From: Actinomycetota bacterium
Lineage (GTDB): Bacteria > Actinomycetota > Thermoleophilia > Solirubrobacterales > 70-9
Reading direction: 5' to 3'
Length of the DNA stretch: 41,822 nt
Assembly (NCBI GenBank): GCA_018268415.1
Contig: JAFDWO010000109.1
Span: 1 to 41,822 of the forward strand
In this document: positions 31,757 to 40,746 of the stretch, piece after piece
How the letters are laid out: every line of letters begins with the position of its first letter
Position numbering within the stretch: the first letter of the stretch is position 1
The notes under the pieces: model-generated
The model's input: only the letters and a program-made list of their open reading frames with translations
The model's database searches: none
What the model was told of the DNA's origin: nothing
Program-made: the position numbers and the translations under genes

Positions 31757-33436
31757 TCAGCGGGCCTCCGCGGGCAGCGCGGCCGGGTCGATGCCGTAGA
31801 CCTCGACCGCGCGCTCGGGCGAGAGGTAGCCGAGCTCGACGTCGGCGCGGATCTGCTCGACCGGGCGCTCCTTCGGGTCGCCGTACCCGGCCCCGTTGGC
31901 GGTGTGGATGCGGATCACGTCGCCCGCGTTGACCGGCAGGCCGGTGACCGTCGCGAACTCCTCGCGCGAGCCGTCGGCGCGGATCACCTCGACGTAGTTC
32001 GAGCCGCCCTCCAGCCCGCCGTCGACCGCCCAGGGATGGTTCCGGTAGCGGGTGAACGCGCAGGTGAGGAAGATGCCGTCCTCGCGGACGCGGTAATCGA
32101 CGACGATTCCCTTGCCTCCCCGGTGGGCCCCCTCGCCGCCGGCCTGCGGGTTGAGGGCGAGCTGGTCGACCAGCAACCCATAACGAACCTCGGCGATCTC
32201 CGCGGGGCAGTTGAAGGTGTCGCCGTGGGTGGCGCTGAAGAGCGCGCTGTTGCCGTCGGCGCGATCGGACGCGCCCCAACCGCCCAGTTGCGGCTCGACG
32301 ATCGTGAAGTGCCTGCCGGTGTCCGGATGGCGGCCGGAGATGAAGGTCCCGCAGACCGACGTGAACCCGCCGGCCGGCAGCCGCCGGCCGAGCGGCTCTG
32401 CAAGGCATCGCCAGATCAGGTCGTAGAGGCGGATCTCGACCTCGGAGTAGATCGCGAAGGCGGCCGGCAGCTGGGCGTCGAACACCGACCCCGGGCGGGT
32501 CAGCACCCTGAGCGGGCGGAAGGTGCCCGCGTTGGCGACGACGTCACTCTCGGTGGCGCTCTTGAAGATCATCTGGGCGGCGATCTCGGCGCCGTCGTAG
32601 GAGGAGTTGTAGGGGCCCTCGTCCTGGTCCGGGTTGTCGCGCAGGTCGACGACGAACTCGTCCTCGGTGATCTCCACCACGACCTTGTAGACGGCGCCGT
32701 TTTCCTGCTCTTCGCTGAACTCGAAGCGCCCCTTCGGCAGCTCGGCCAGGGCCCGGCGGGAGACCGCCTCGCCGTGCTCGAGGTGCGCGCGGACGGCGAT
32801 CTCGAACGTCTCCACCCCGTACTTGCGGGCGACCTCACCGAGGCGTCGCTCGCCCAGCCGCAGGGCGGCGATGCAGGCCCAGAGATCGCCTTCGAGAAAT
32901 TCAGGCAGGCGGGTGTTGGCGGCGAGCAGCTTGAACACGGGCTCGATCGGCTCGCCCGCCGCGATGATCTTCACGGCCGGGATCCGCAGCCCCTCCTGGA
33001 AGAGTTCGCGCGCCTCGCCCGAGATCGAGCCCGGGACGAGGCCGCCGACGTCGTTGTGATGGGCGATGTTGGCGGTCCAGGCGATCAGGCTCCCGTCGAC
33101 GAACACCGGCATCACGACGACGATGTCGTTGAGGTGGGTGACGCCACCGAAGAAGGGGTCGTTGGTGGCGAACACGTCGCCTGGAGCGATCGCCCCTGGC
33201 TCCGGGTGCTCGGCGAGGATCGCCTTCACCGCCTTGTCGAGGGTGCCGACGAAGCCCGGGATCCCGGCGCCGGAGGAGGCGAGCTCGCCCTCGCCGTCGG
33301 TCACCGCGGTGCCCATGTCGAGCACCTCGTAGATGATCGAGCTCATCGCCGTCTTGCGGATCGAGGCGAACATCTCGTCGCTGATCGCCTGCAGGGTGCC
33401 GGCGATGATCTCCAGCGTGATCGGGTCGGGGCTCAT
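31757..33436 (-). CDS. Hydantoinase B / acetone carboxylase-alpha family protein
   Basis: A 559-residue protein of the HyuB family from ATG 33436, which overlaps the HyuA stop; an upstream extension is rejected. Typical motifs include SSIIYEVLDMGTAV (about residues 32-45), NDPFFGGVTHLNDI and the metal-rich TANIAHHNDVGG (about residues 122-133). Together with HyuA it forms an ATP-dependent amidase that opens five-membered cyclic amides such as N-methylhydantoin or 5-oxoproline; some relatives are carboxylases of ketones. Which ring is cleaved cannot be read here. Confidence 0.88.
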   Translation of the reverse strand: MSPDPITLEIIAGTLQAISDEMFASIRKTAMSSIIYEVLDMGTAVTDGEGELASSGAGIPGFVGTLDKAVKAILAEHPEPGAIAPGDVFATNDPFFGGVTHLNDIVVVMPVFVDGSLIAWTANIAHHNDVGGLVPGSISGEARELFQEGLRIPAVKIIAAGEPIEPVFKLLAANTRLPEFLEGDLWACIAALRLGERRLGEVARKYGVETFEIAVRAHLEHGEAVSRRALAELPKGRFEFSEEQENGAVYKVVVEITEDEFVVDLRDNPDQDEGPYNSSYDGAEIAAQMIFKSATESDVVANAGTFRPLRVLTRPGSVFDAQLPAAFAIYSEVEIRLYDLIWRCLAEPLGRRLPAGGFTSVCGTFISGRHPDTGRHFTIVEPQLGGWGASDRADGNSALFSATHGDTFNCPAEIAEVRYGLLVDQLALNPQAGGEGAHRGGKGIVVDYRVREDGIFLTCAFTRYRNHPWAVDGGLEGGSNYVEVIRADGSREEFATVTGLPVNAGDVIRIHTANGAGYGDPKERPVEQIRADVELGYLSPERAVEVYGIDPAALPAEAR

Positions 33437-35517
33437 CGCTCCACCTCCGTCGGCGCGGCGACCGCGATGACCAGGTTCCCCCAAGGGTCGACCGACACCT
33501 CGTCGCCCGGGTGGACGACCGTCGTCGTCCCGGCGGTCTCGACGATCGCCGGGCCGCGGAAGCTCATCCCGGCACCGAGGTCCTCGCCCCGATAGACGTC
33601 GGCCGGATGGATGCCTTCGTCGGCGTAATCGACCTCGCGCCGCCCCTTGTGGGCGTCGGCGAGGGACCCGCCGGCCTCCGGCAGCGGCGCCGGCTCGAGC
33701 CGGCCGACGTCGCCGAAGGCGACGAGGTGCACGCCGACCAGCTCGATCGGCACGTCGAGGCGGTAGGTGTACTGGCGCTCGAACTCCTCGTGGAACGCGG
33801 CTTCGATCTCGCCCACGGCGGCCGCGCCCACAGGCCCGTCGGGCAGCTGCACCTCGACCGTGTGCTCCTGGTTCTCGTACCGGAGGTTGCCGTGGCGGAC
33901 GATCCGCACCGCGTCCGCGGCGACCCCTTCGTCGGCGAAGTACCCGAGGGCTTCACCGGCCACGTCGCCGAGCAGCGCATCGAGCCGCTCCGCGTTGCCC
34001 GGCTCGAGCCCCAGCAGGCTGGTCCGCATGAAGTCGCGCCGCAGGTCGCCCATCAGCATCCCCCAGGCGGAGAAGACCTCCGCCGCCCGCGGCACGATGA
34101 CCCGGCGCATGCCGAGCTCCTTGGCAAGGGCGACCGCGTGCATCCCACCGCCACCGCCGAAGGCCACCAGGGTGAAATCGCGGGGATCGTGCCCGCGGTT
34201 CAGGGACACCAGCTTGAGCGCGTTGATCATGTTGTGGTTCGCCAGCCGCACCACCCCGCGCGCCGCCGCCTGGCGGTCGGTGCCAAGGGAGGTGGCGAGG
34301 CGATCCAGGGCCGCGCCGACCGCATCCATGTCGGCCTCGATCTCGCCGCCGCAGAAATAGTCGGCGTTGATCCGCCCGAGAGCGAGGCAGGCGTCGGTCG
34401 TGGTCGCGTTGCCGCCGCCGCGACCGTAGGCCGCCGGGCCCGGATCGGCGCCCGCCGACTCGGGCCCGACCCGCAGCTTGCCGAAGTCATCGACGGTCGC
34501 GATGCTGCCGCCCCCGGCGCCGATCTCGACCAGGTCGACGACCGGGACCATGATCGGGTAGCCGGCCGACTCGCGGCTGCGCTCGATCCAATAGTCGGTC
34601 ATGATCCGCACGTTCCCGTCCTCGATCAGCGAGCACTTCGCGGTCGTGCCGCCGATGTCCAGGGCGAGCACGTTCGGCTCGCCGATCACCCGGCCGAGCT
34701 CGGCCGCGCCGAGGATGCCGCTCGCCGGCCCGGACTCGACCATCGCGATCGGCACCTCGCGGGCGCGCTCCACCGAGTCGACCCCGCAGTTCGACTGCAT
34801 CACCAGCAGCCGCCCGGCGAAGCCGCGCCCGGCGACCGCGTCGGTCAGCCTGCCGAGGTAACCGGCGGTGACCGGCTGCACGTAGGCGGAGAGCACGGTC
34901 GTGTTGGTCCGCTCGTACTCGCGCCACTCGCGCGTGACCTGATGGGAGGCGACCACCGAGACCTCCGGCCACAGCTCCCGCACCCGGGCGACCACGCGGG
35001 CCTCGTGGTTGGGGTCGGCGTAGGCGTGCAGCAGGCAGACGGCGATCGCCTCGACTCCGGCGGCGCGGAAGTCGTCGACGATTCCGGGCACCCCGTCGAG
35101 GTCGAGCGGCTCGCGCTCGTGGCCGTCGGGCCCGAGCCGCCCGCCGACCTCGCGCCGCAGGTTGCGGGGCACGAAGGGCGCCGGCTTGACGTAGTGGAGG
35201 TTGAAGAAGTCCGGGCGGTTGCCGCGGGCGATCTCGAGCGAATCGCGGAAGCCGCGGGTCGTGATCAGCCCGGTGGTGACGCCCTTGCGCTCGGTGAGCG
35301 CGTTGATCACGATCGTGCTGCCGTGGGCGAGATAGTCGACCCGGTCGAGCGCGACCTCCCGCTTGGCCAGCGCGGCGAGGACGCCGCGCTCGAAGTCGGG
35401 TGGCGTCGTGTCGGCCTTGCCGATCGTGATCTCCTGGCGCTCGGAGGCGGGATCGATGGTCAGCGTCACCACGTCGGTGAAGGTCCCCCCGACGTCGGTG
35501 GCCACCCGGGTCGTCAT
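33433..35517 (-). CDS. Hydantoinase A family ATPase
   Basis: A 694-residue HyuA protein with the ASKHA ATPase fold: an N-terminal phosphate-binding motif DVGGTFTDVV (residues 8-17), a second LDIGGTTAKCSLI (about residue 283) and EIGAGGGSIA (about 335). It phosphorylates the cyclic amide so that HyuB can hydrolyse it. The 5-oxoprolinase, N-methylhydantoinase and acetophenone carboxylase families all share this subunit. It lies 26 nt after the RidA-like gene and overlaps hydantoinase B. Full length, no disruption seen. Confidence 0.9.
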   Translation of the reverse strand: MTTRVATDVGGTFTDVVTLTIDPASERQEITIGKADTTPPDFERGVLAALAKREVALDRVDYLAHGSTIVINALTERKGVTTGLITTRGFRDSLEIARGNRPDFFNLHYVKPAPFVPRNLRREVGGRLGPDGHEREPLDLDGVPGIVDDFRAAGVEAIAVCLLHAYADPNHEARVVARVRELWPEVSVVASHQVTREWREYERTNTTVLSAYVQPVTAGYLGRLTDAVAGRGFAGRLLVMQSNCGVDSVERAREVPIAMVESGPASGILGAAELGRVIGEPNVLALDIGGTTAKCSLIEDGNVRIMTDYWIERSRESAGYPIMVPVVDLVEIGAGGGSIATVDDFGKLRVGPESAGADPGPAAYGRGGGNATTTDACLALGRINADYFCGGEIEADMDAVGAALDRLATSLGTDRQAAARGVVRLANHNMINALKLVSLNRGHDPRDFTLVAFGGGGGMHAVALAKELGMRRVIVPRAAEVFSAWGMLMGDLRRDFMRTSLLGLEPGNAERLDALLGDVAGEALGYFADEGVAADAVRIVRHGNLRYENQEHTVEVQLPDGPVGAAAVGEIEAAFHEEFERQYTYRLDVPIELVGVHLVAFGDVGRLEPAPLPEAGGSLADAHKGRREVDYADEGIHPADVYRGEDLGAGMSFRGPAIVETAGTTTVVHPGDEVSVDPWGNLVIAVAAPTEVER

Positions 35518-35543
35518 GCGCGCTGTCCCATCGCCGCGTCGAC

Positions 35544-35915
35544 CTACCCCGGGATCGCCGCGGTCGCGATGATCTCGACCCGCCAGGCCGGGTCGGCGAG
35601 CTTGACCTCGGCGGTCGCCCGGGCCGGCGGCTCGAGCTCACCCAGCCACTCCCCCCACGCCTGGTTCATCGCGGCGAAGTCACCGATGTCCTGGAGCCAG
35701 ACGATCACCTGCAGGAGGCGCGAGCGGTCGGTTCCGGCCTCCGCCAGACGGGCGTCGATCTGCCGCAGGACGGCGCGCGTCTGGGCGAGCGCATCGGTCG
35801 ACCCGTCCTCGGCCACCTGGCCGGCGAGATAGACGACGCCGTCGCGGATGACGGCCTGGGACAGGGAGGCTCCGACGCCGAGGCGGCGGAGGCGATCGGT
35901 CTCGTGGTCAGTCAA
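35544..35915 (-). CDS. RidA/YjgF-family protein
   Basis: A 123-residue Rid protein with the key arginine R99 (PPARATAEV, equivalent to R105 of RidA) and the glutamate E114 (WRVEIIA, equivalent to E120), so imine/enamine hydrolysis is chemically possible. Rid subfamilies other than true RidA often sit in catabolic operons, as here beside hydantoinases and amidohydrolases. It probably removes a reactive imine or carbamate-type intermediate produced by a step in the operon. It is the first gene after the PucR gene, with an 89-nt gap. Confidence 0.85.
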   Translation of the reverse strand: MTDHETDRLRRLGVGASLSQAVIRDGVVYLAGQVAEDGSTDALAQTRAVLRQIDARLAEAGTDRSRLLQVIVWLQDIGDFAAMNQAWGEWLGELEPPARATAEVKLADPAWRVEIIATAAIPG

Positions 35916-35945
35916 GGTGCACCTTCATCCCTTCTTCCCTCCCCA

Positions 35946-35963
35946 CATACGGAGGACGGTATG
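35946..35963. promoter_or_regulatory. Weak inverted repeat upstream of RidA-HyuA operon
   Basis: CATAC (35946-35950) and GTATG (35959-35963) form an 8-bp-spaced inverted repeat in the gap between the PucR and RidA-like genes, the most plausible place for a PucR site. No other copy was found. Confidence 0.25.
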
Positions 35964-36004
35964 GATCGTTCGTCGCCCGGCCAATGGACGTTCGACGCGG
36001 GTTT

Positions 36005-37144
36005 TCAAGACAACTGTTCAGCACGGATCGCGAGGTGGGCGAGGAGGCGGTCGTCACCGTCGTCGAGGTCGAGTCCGGTCTCCTCCTCGATCCGCCGCAG
36101 CCGGTAGTAGACGCCGCTGCGGTGCATCGAGAGCGCCGCAGCCGTCCGCTGGACGTCGCCCGCCAGGTCGAGGTACACGGACAGGGTCGCGGCCAGGTCA
36201 GGCTGCGCCGCGAGCAGGCGCCGGAGCGGGGCCGGGACGTCGCGGAGGACCGAGGGCGGCAGCTGCGCGAGGAGGCGGTCGGCACCGAGCGTCGGCCAGG
36301 CGGCGGAGGCGGAGCCCGCGCGCCGGCGCGCGACCCGCAGCGCCACCTCGGCCTGGCGGAAGGCCTCCCCCAGGTCGTCGACCGCGGCGGCCGCCGACTG
36401 GCCGACGCACAGTTCGCCGCCGGCCGCCACCCGCACCCACTCGGCGACGTCGCTCTCATCCAGGGCCCAGAGCGCCGGATCGTGGGAGCCGGCGAGCAGG
36501 GCGACCCCCTCGGGCAGGGTCCCGGCGCAGGCCGCCGACAGCCGCCGCGTCGCCCGCAGCACCGCGGGCAGGACGTCGGTGCCCCCCGCGCAGAGGCAGG
36601 CGACCAGAGGCTCGTCGACCGGCAGCCCCATGCCCCGCGCCGCCGCGAGCGCCGCGCTCCGCACCAGCGGGTCGGCCGAGCGCAGCGTCATCAACAGGTC
36701 GCCCCGGTCGGTGGGTGCCTCGCGGCCGCGGCGCGAGATCGCCGCCGCGATCGGCCGGGCGGCATCGAGCGCGCCGGCGATGTCGAGGTCGGTGAGCGTC
36801 GCGTCGGAGTCGACCAGCCACAGGTACCCGAGGACGACACCGTTATCGCGCACCGGCACGGCGACGCGGGCCGCCATCGCCACGTCCTCTTCGGCGGGGA
36901 TCTTCACCGGCCCGTCGGCCTCGGCGATGCCGTGGCCGAAGAGGCGCGCGCGGACCTCGGGGTTGGCGCCGCGGTGCAGGATGCTGTCGCTGCGGACGGC
37001 GTCGATCTCCCCCCACTGACTGCTGTAGGCGAGCGGTACGAGCGCCTCGTCGTCCAACAGGACGGGGCGCCCCAGGGCCACGCTCAGGGCGTCGACGATC
37101 GCCTGCAGGTGGTCCTCAGTTGCTCTCGGCGCCTTGGAGTGCAC
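36005..37144 (-). CDS. PucR/CdaR-family regulator
   Basis: A 379-residue regulator: an N-terminal GAF-like sensory half (to about residue 140), a middle GGDEF-like remnant, and a C-terminal PucR helix-turn-helix (about 320-375; DVQRTAAALSMHRSGVYYRLRRIEEETGL-type core). GTG 37144 overlaps the ATPase stop region by 29 nt; a later start is possible. Members regulate purine, polyketide or sugar-acid degradation. Its place between the peptide-type ABC genes and the RidA-hydantoinase genes makes it the probable regulator of both. Confidence 0.83.
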   Translation of the reverse strand: MHSKAPRATEDHLQAIVDALSVALGRPVLLDDEALVPLAYSSQWGEIDAVRSDSILHRGANPEVRARLFGHGIAEADGPVKIPAEEDVAMAARVAVPVRDNGVVLGYLWLVDSDATLTDLDIAGALDAARPIAAAISRRGREAPTDRGDLLMTLRSADPLVRSAALAAARGMGLPVDEPLVACLCAGGTDVLPAVLRATRRLSAACAGTLPEGVALLAGSHDPALWALDESDVAEWVRVAAGGELCVGQSAAAAVDDLGEAFRQAEVALRVARRRAGSASAAWPTLGADRLLAQLPPSVLRDVPAPLRRLLAAQPDLAATLSVYLDLAGDVQRTAAALSMHRSGVYYRLRRIEEETGLDLDDGDDRLLAHLAIRAEQLS

Positions 37145-37940
37145 GTTCGGGCTTCCATCCCCGGCGCGGGACGCTGTCGCAGAGCAGCTTCGTATACGGG
37201 TGCTCGGGCGAGTGCAGCACGTCGACGGTGCGGCCGGACTCGACGATGCGGCCGTCCTTCATCACCAGGGTCTCGGTGGCGAGCTGGAGCACCACCGCGA
37301 GGTCGTGGCTGATCAGGATGTAGGTGATCCCGGTCTCCTCGCGGATGTCCCCGAGCAGGTTGAGGATCTGGGCCTGGAGCGAGACGTCGAGCGAGGCCAG
37401 CGACTCGTCGAGGATCACGATCCGCGGCTCCGAGACCAGGGCGCGGGCGATCGTGATCCGCTGTCGCTGCCCGCCCGACAGCTCCCCGGGGCGGGACCGC
37501 AGGTGGCGCTCATCGAGGCCGACGAGCTCGGCCATCTCCATCAGCCGTTCCTGGCGCCACTCGCGCGGGCGCTCGGACTGGTGGAGGGCGAGCAGCTCGA
37601 GCAGGCCATCGCCGACCTCCTCGCGCGGGTCGAGCGAGGTGTAGGGGTCCTGGAAGACGATCTGCAGCTCGCGCGCCCGCCGCCGCCGCTCCGCCGCCCG
37701 CCGCACCGGGCGGCTGCGGTCGCGCCCGCAGACGCGGATCGTGCCGGCGGTCGGCCGCTCGAGGCCGGAGAGCATCCGCGCCACCGTGGTCTTGCCCGAG
37801 CCCGACTCGCCGACGATCGCCAGCGAGCTGCCCGCCTCGACGGTGAAGGAGACGTCGTCGACCGCGACGTGCTCGCCGAAGACTTTGCGCAGGCCGGCGA
37901 CCTCGACGATCGGCTCGCTCTTGGGGCCGGCATCAGGCAT
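37116..37940 (-). CDS. Oligopeptide-type ABC importer ATPase (DppF-like)
   Basis: A 274-residue nucleotide-binding protein: Walker A GESGSGKTT (about residues 44-52), Q-loop FQDPYTSLDPR, signature LSGGQRQRI, Walker B IVILDES, D-loop SLDVS and switch SHDLAV. In most relatives Walker B continues DEPVSALD; here it reads DESLASLD, a Pro-to-Ser change next to the catalytic Glu. It follows the DppD-like gene with a slight overlap (37933-37940) and pairs with it in the five-part importer. Confidence 0.9.
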   Translation of the reverse strand: MPDAGPKSEPIVEVAGLRKVFGEHVAVDDVSFTVEAGSSLAIVGESGSGKTTVARMLSGLERPTAGTIRVCGRDRSRPVRRAAERRRRARELQIVFQDPYTSLDPREEVGDGLLELLALHQSERPREWRQERLMEMAELVGLDERHLRSRPGELSGGQRQRITIARALVSEPRIVILDESLASLDVSLQAQILNLLGDIREETGITYILISHDLAVVLQLATETLVMKDGRIVESGRTVDVLHSPEHPYTKLLCDSVPRRGWKPERALQGAESN

Positions 37941-38919
37941 GGTCGAGCTGCTCCGCCCCTGCCTCGGGGACCTTTACGTCGGCGGCGCGCCAGCAGCGCG
38001 AAAGGCTCTGCTCGCATGGCGCCAGGGCGGGATGCTCGCTGCGGCACCGGTCGATCACCAGCGGACAGCGCGGGGCGAAGCGACAGCCCTCGATCGGGTC
38101 GCCCGCGGCCAGCGGCCGCCCGGGGATCGCGGGCAGGCGCGGGACCCGTTCGGTCATCCCCGGCCGCGCCGCGAGCAGGGCCGCCGTGTAGGGATGGTGG
38201 GGGCGCTCGAGCAGCGTCTCCGCCGCCTGTACCTCGACCAGCTCGCCCGCGTACATCACCGCGATCCGATCGCAGGTGGCGGCGGCGAGCTCAAGGTCGT
38301 GGGTGATGAAGATCGAGGCGAGCCCGCGCTCGCGCCGCAGCTCCTCGAGGATCGCCATGATCTCCGCCTGGGTGGTCACGTCGAGCGCCGTGGTCGGCTC
38401 GTCGGCGAGGATCAGCCGCGGTTCGCTCAAGAGCGCGGCGGCGATCATCACCCGCTGCAGCAGCCCGCCGGAGAGCTGGTGGGGATAGGCGGCGAGGCGC
38501 GCCTCGGCGCGGGAGATCCTGACTTCCTCGAGCACCTGCACCGCCCGCCGGCGCGCCTCGGCCTTGCCGATCTTGCGGTTGGTGCGGAGGCCCTCGGCGA
38601 GGAAGTCGCCGATCGAGCGCACCGGGTTGATCGCGGCGCGCGGATCCTGGAAGACGAGGCTGATCCCACCATCGCGGACGCGCCGCATGTCGGCGGTGCC
38701 CGCCGCGAGCAGCTCGGTCCCGTCGAAGGTGATCTTGCCCGTCGCGACCGCCCCGCGGGGGAGCAGCCGCGCGATCGCGCGCGCGGTCATCGACTTGCCC
38801 GAGCCCGACTCACCGACGATGCCGAGGGCTTCGCCCGGCTCCAGCGCGAAGGAGACCGAGCGCAGGATCGGCGTCCCGCCGATCGCGACGTCGAGATCGT
38901 CGACCGTGAGGAGGCTCAT
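37933..38919 (-). CDS. Oligopeptide-type ABC importer ATPase (DppD-like)
   Basis: A 328-residue nucleotide-binding protein with Walker A GESGSGKSM, signature LSGGLLQRV (Gln replaced by Leu, as in many DppD proteins), Walker B LILADEPTTALD and switch THDLEL. The C-terminal oligopeptide extension holds four cysteines (GCRFAPRCPLVIDRC ... APC), the pattern that binds an iron-sulfur cluster in Dpp/Opp ATPases. The start overlaps the upstream permease stop (ATGA). Confidence 0.92.
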   Translation of the reverse strand: MSLLTVDDLDVAIGGTPILRSVSFALEPGEALGIVGESGSGKSMTARAIARLLPRGAVATGKITFDGTELLAAGTADMRRVRDGGISLVFQDPRAAINPVRSIGDFLAEGLRTNRKIGKAEARRRAVQVLEEVRISRAEARLAAYPHQLSGGLLQRVMIAAALLSEPRLILADEPTTALDVTTQAEIMAILEELRRERGLASIFITHDLELAAATCDRIAVMYAGELVEVQAAETLLERPHHPYTAALLAARPGMTERVPRLPAIPGRPLAAGDPIEGCRFAPRCPLVIDRCRSEHPALAPCEQSLSRCWRAADVKVPEAGAEQLDHA

Positions 38920-39788
38920 CGTCCCCGCTCCTCGGCCCGGTCCATCAGGCGGCTGCCGAGCACGTTGATCGCGAGGACCGAGACCACCAGCGCACCGCCC
39001 GCCCAGAGCGCCACGGCATCGTGGCCCTGGACGATCCCCTGCTGGCCTTCGGAGACCATCAGCCCCCAGTTGGCCGACGGCGGCTGCACCCCGAGGCCGA
39101 GGTAGGACAGCGCCGCCAGGTCGATCGTCGCGAAGGAGAACGAGAGGATCGCCTGGGCGACGACGGTCGGGCGGACGTTGGGGAACAGGTGGCGCCGGCA
39201 GATCGTCAGGCTGGACAGCCCCTGGACCAGCAGCGAGGCGATGTAGGGGCTGGAGACCTCGGCGATCGACACCGAGCGCACCAGCCGCGCGGTGTAGGGC
39301 GTGTAGGCGACGGCCAGCGCGATCGCCGGGGCGGTCAGCCCGCGGCCGAAGACGGCGACCGCGAGGATCGCCAGCAGGAGGCCGGGGATCGCGAAGAGGA
39401 TGTCGAGGACCATCGACATGAAGGCGTCGAAGCGGCCGCCGAACCAGGCGGCGGCGAGGGCGATCGTGGTGCCGAGCAGGGTCGCCAGGAGTGCGACGAT
39501 CAGCGGCCCGAGCAGCGAGGAGCGGGCGCCGACGAGCAGCCGCGACAACAGGTCCCTGCCGGTCCCGTCGAAGCCGAGCGGGTGGCCGGCGGTCGGACCG
39601 CCGTAGGTCGCGCTGAAGGAGACTTCGTTGGGATCGTGGGGCGCGATCAACGGCCCGATCACGGCCAGCACCACGAGGATCACGACGACCACGGCGGCGA
39701 CGTTGCCGATCACGCCGATCCCGCGGATCGCGTGCAGTCGCCGGCGTCGGTGGGAGACCGTCCCGAGCGCTTCGGCGTTGGCGCTCAC
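38916..39788 (-). CDS. Oligopeptide-type ABC permease (DppC-like)
   Basis: A 290-residue permease with an N-terminal basic tail, a first helix VAAVVVVILVVLAVIGPLIA and the OppC-type periplasmic segment (HPLGFDGTGRDLLSRLLVGAR, about residues 69-89). The coupling EAA-like loop (SIAEVSSPYIASLLVQG ...) lies at about 174-190. Six helices are expected. It overlaps the second permease stop (ATGA). Confidence 0.92.
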   Translation of the reverse strand: MSANAEALGTVSHRRRRLHAIRGIGVIGNVAAVVVVILVVLAVIGPLIAPHDPNEVSFSATYGGPTAGHPLGFDGTGRDLLSRLLVGARSSLLGPLIVALLATLLGTTIALAAAWFGGRFDAFMSMVLDILFAIPGLLLAILAVAVFGRGLTAPAIALAVAYTPYTARLVRSVSIAEVSSPYIASLLVQGLSSLTICRRHLFPNVRPTVVAQAILSFSFATIDLAALSYLGLGVQPPSANWGLMVSEGQQGIVQGHDAVALWAGGALVVSVLAINVLGSRLMDRAEERGR

Positions 39789-40744
39789 CGGTTCGCCGTC
39801 CCCAGCTCGACCCGCGGGTCGAGCAGCACGTAGAGGATGTCCACCAGCGTGTTGACGACGACGAACGTCACCACCAGGATCAGCGAGACCGCCTGCACGG
39901 TCGGGAAGTCACTGCGCAGCACCGACTGGACCAACAGGCTGCCGAGGCCGTTGAGGCCGAAGGCGACTTCGACCACGGTGGTGCCGACCACGATGCTGGC
40001 GATCGAGAGCCCGATCGCGGTGGAGATCGGGATCATCGCGTTGCGCAGCACGTGCCGGCGGAACGCGGTCCGTTCGGGGATCCCGCGGCTGATCGCGGTG
40101 TTGAAGTAGTCGCGGCGCTGCTCGACCCGCAGCGAGGTGCGGCCGGTCCGCGCGACGAAGCCGATCGACGCCAGCGACAGGGCGATCGCGGGCAGGGTCA
40201 GGTGTTCGACTTTCGACCCGACGCTGCTGCCGCCGCTGCCGAAGATCGGGAACCACCCCAGGTCCACGGCGAAGACCGCGATCAGGACCGCGGCGACGAC
40301 GAAGCTCGGCGTCGCCAGCCCGATCGTGGTGGAGATCAGGACGCTGTCGTCGATGAAACCGGGCCTTCGCGCCGCCAGCACGCCGAGCCCGACGCCCGCC
40401 ACGGCGATCAGGATCGAGGTGAGGATGAGCAGCCAGATCGTCGTCCCGATCCGCGACTTGATCAGCTCCGAGACCGGCTGCTGGAAGGCGATCGAGGTGC
40501 CGAAGTTGCCATGGAGGACGTCGCCGAGATAGTCGACGTAACGTTCGGGCAGGGGGCGATCGAGGTTGTACTCGGCGCGCAGGGTCTTTTCCTGCTGCGG
40601 GGTGAGGGGCCGACCGCCGGCGAGCTGGGAGATCGGGTCGCCCGGGGCCAGGTAGAGGGCCCCGAAGACGATGGCGCTGGTGACGAAGAGCGCGATCACC
40701 AGGCGGATCACGCTGCGCAGCAGGTACTTGCCGAGCGGCCCCAT
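39785..40744 (-). CDS. Oligopeptide-type ABC permease (DppB-like)
   Basis: A 319-residue permease: first helix VIRLVIALFVTSAIVFGALYL, the DppB periplasmic motif LAPGDPISQLAGG ... LNLDRPLPERYVDYLGDVLHGNFGTS-type region (about 31-84), and the coupling loop RTSLRVEQRRDYFNTA. It lies 2 nt after the binding-protein stop codon, so the five transporter genes form one operon. Confidence 0.92.
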   Translation of the reverse strand: MGPLGKYLLRSVIRLVIALFVTSAIVFGALYLAPGDPISQLAGGRPLTPQQEKTLRAEYNLDRPLPERYVDYLGDVLHGNFGTSIAFQQPVSELIKSRIGTTIWLLILTSILIAVAGVGLGVLAARRPGFIDDSVLISTTIGLATPSFVVAAVLIAVFAVDLGWFPIFGSGGSSVGSKVEHLTLPAIALSLASIGFVARTGRTSLRVEQRRDYFNTAISRGIPERTAFRRHVLRNAMIPISTAIGLSIASIVVGTTVVEVAFGLNGLGSLLVQSVLRSDFPTVQAVSLILVVTFVVVNTLVDILYVLLDPRVELGTANR

Positions 40745-40746
40745 CG

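Noticed and set aside
33511..35832. 773-codon plus-strand open frame
   Set aside because: It lies antisense to hydantoinase A and RidA-like genes, whose motifs are intact; composition (Asp/Arg/Gly/His) is typical of a shadow frame.
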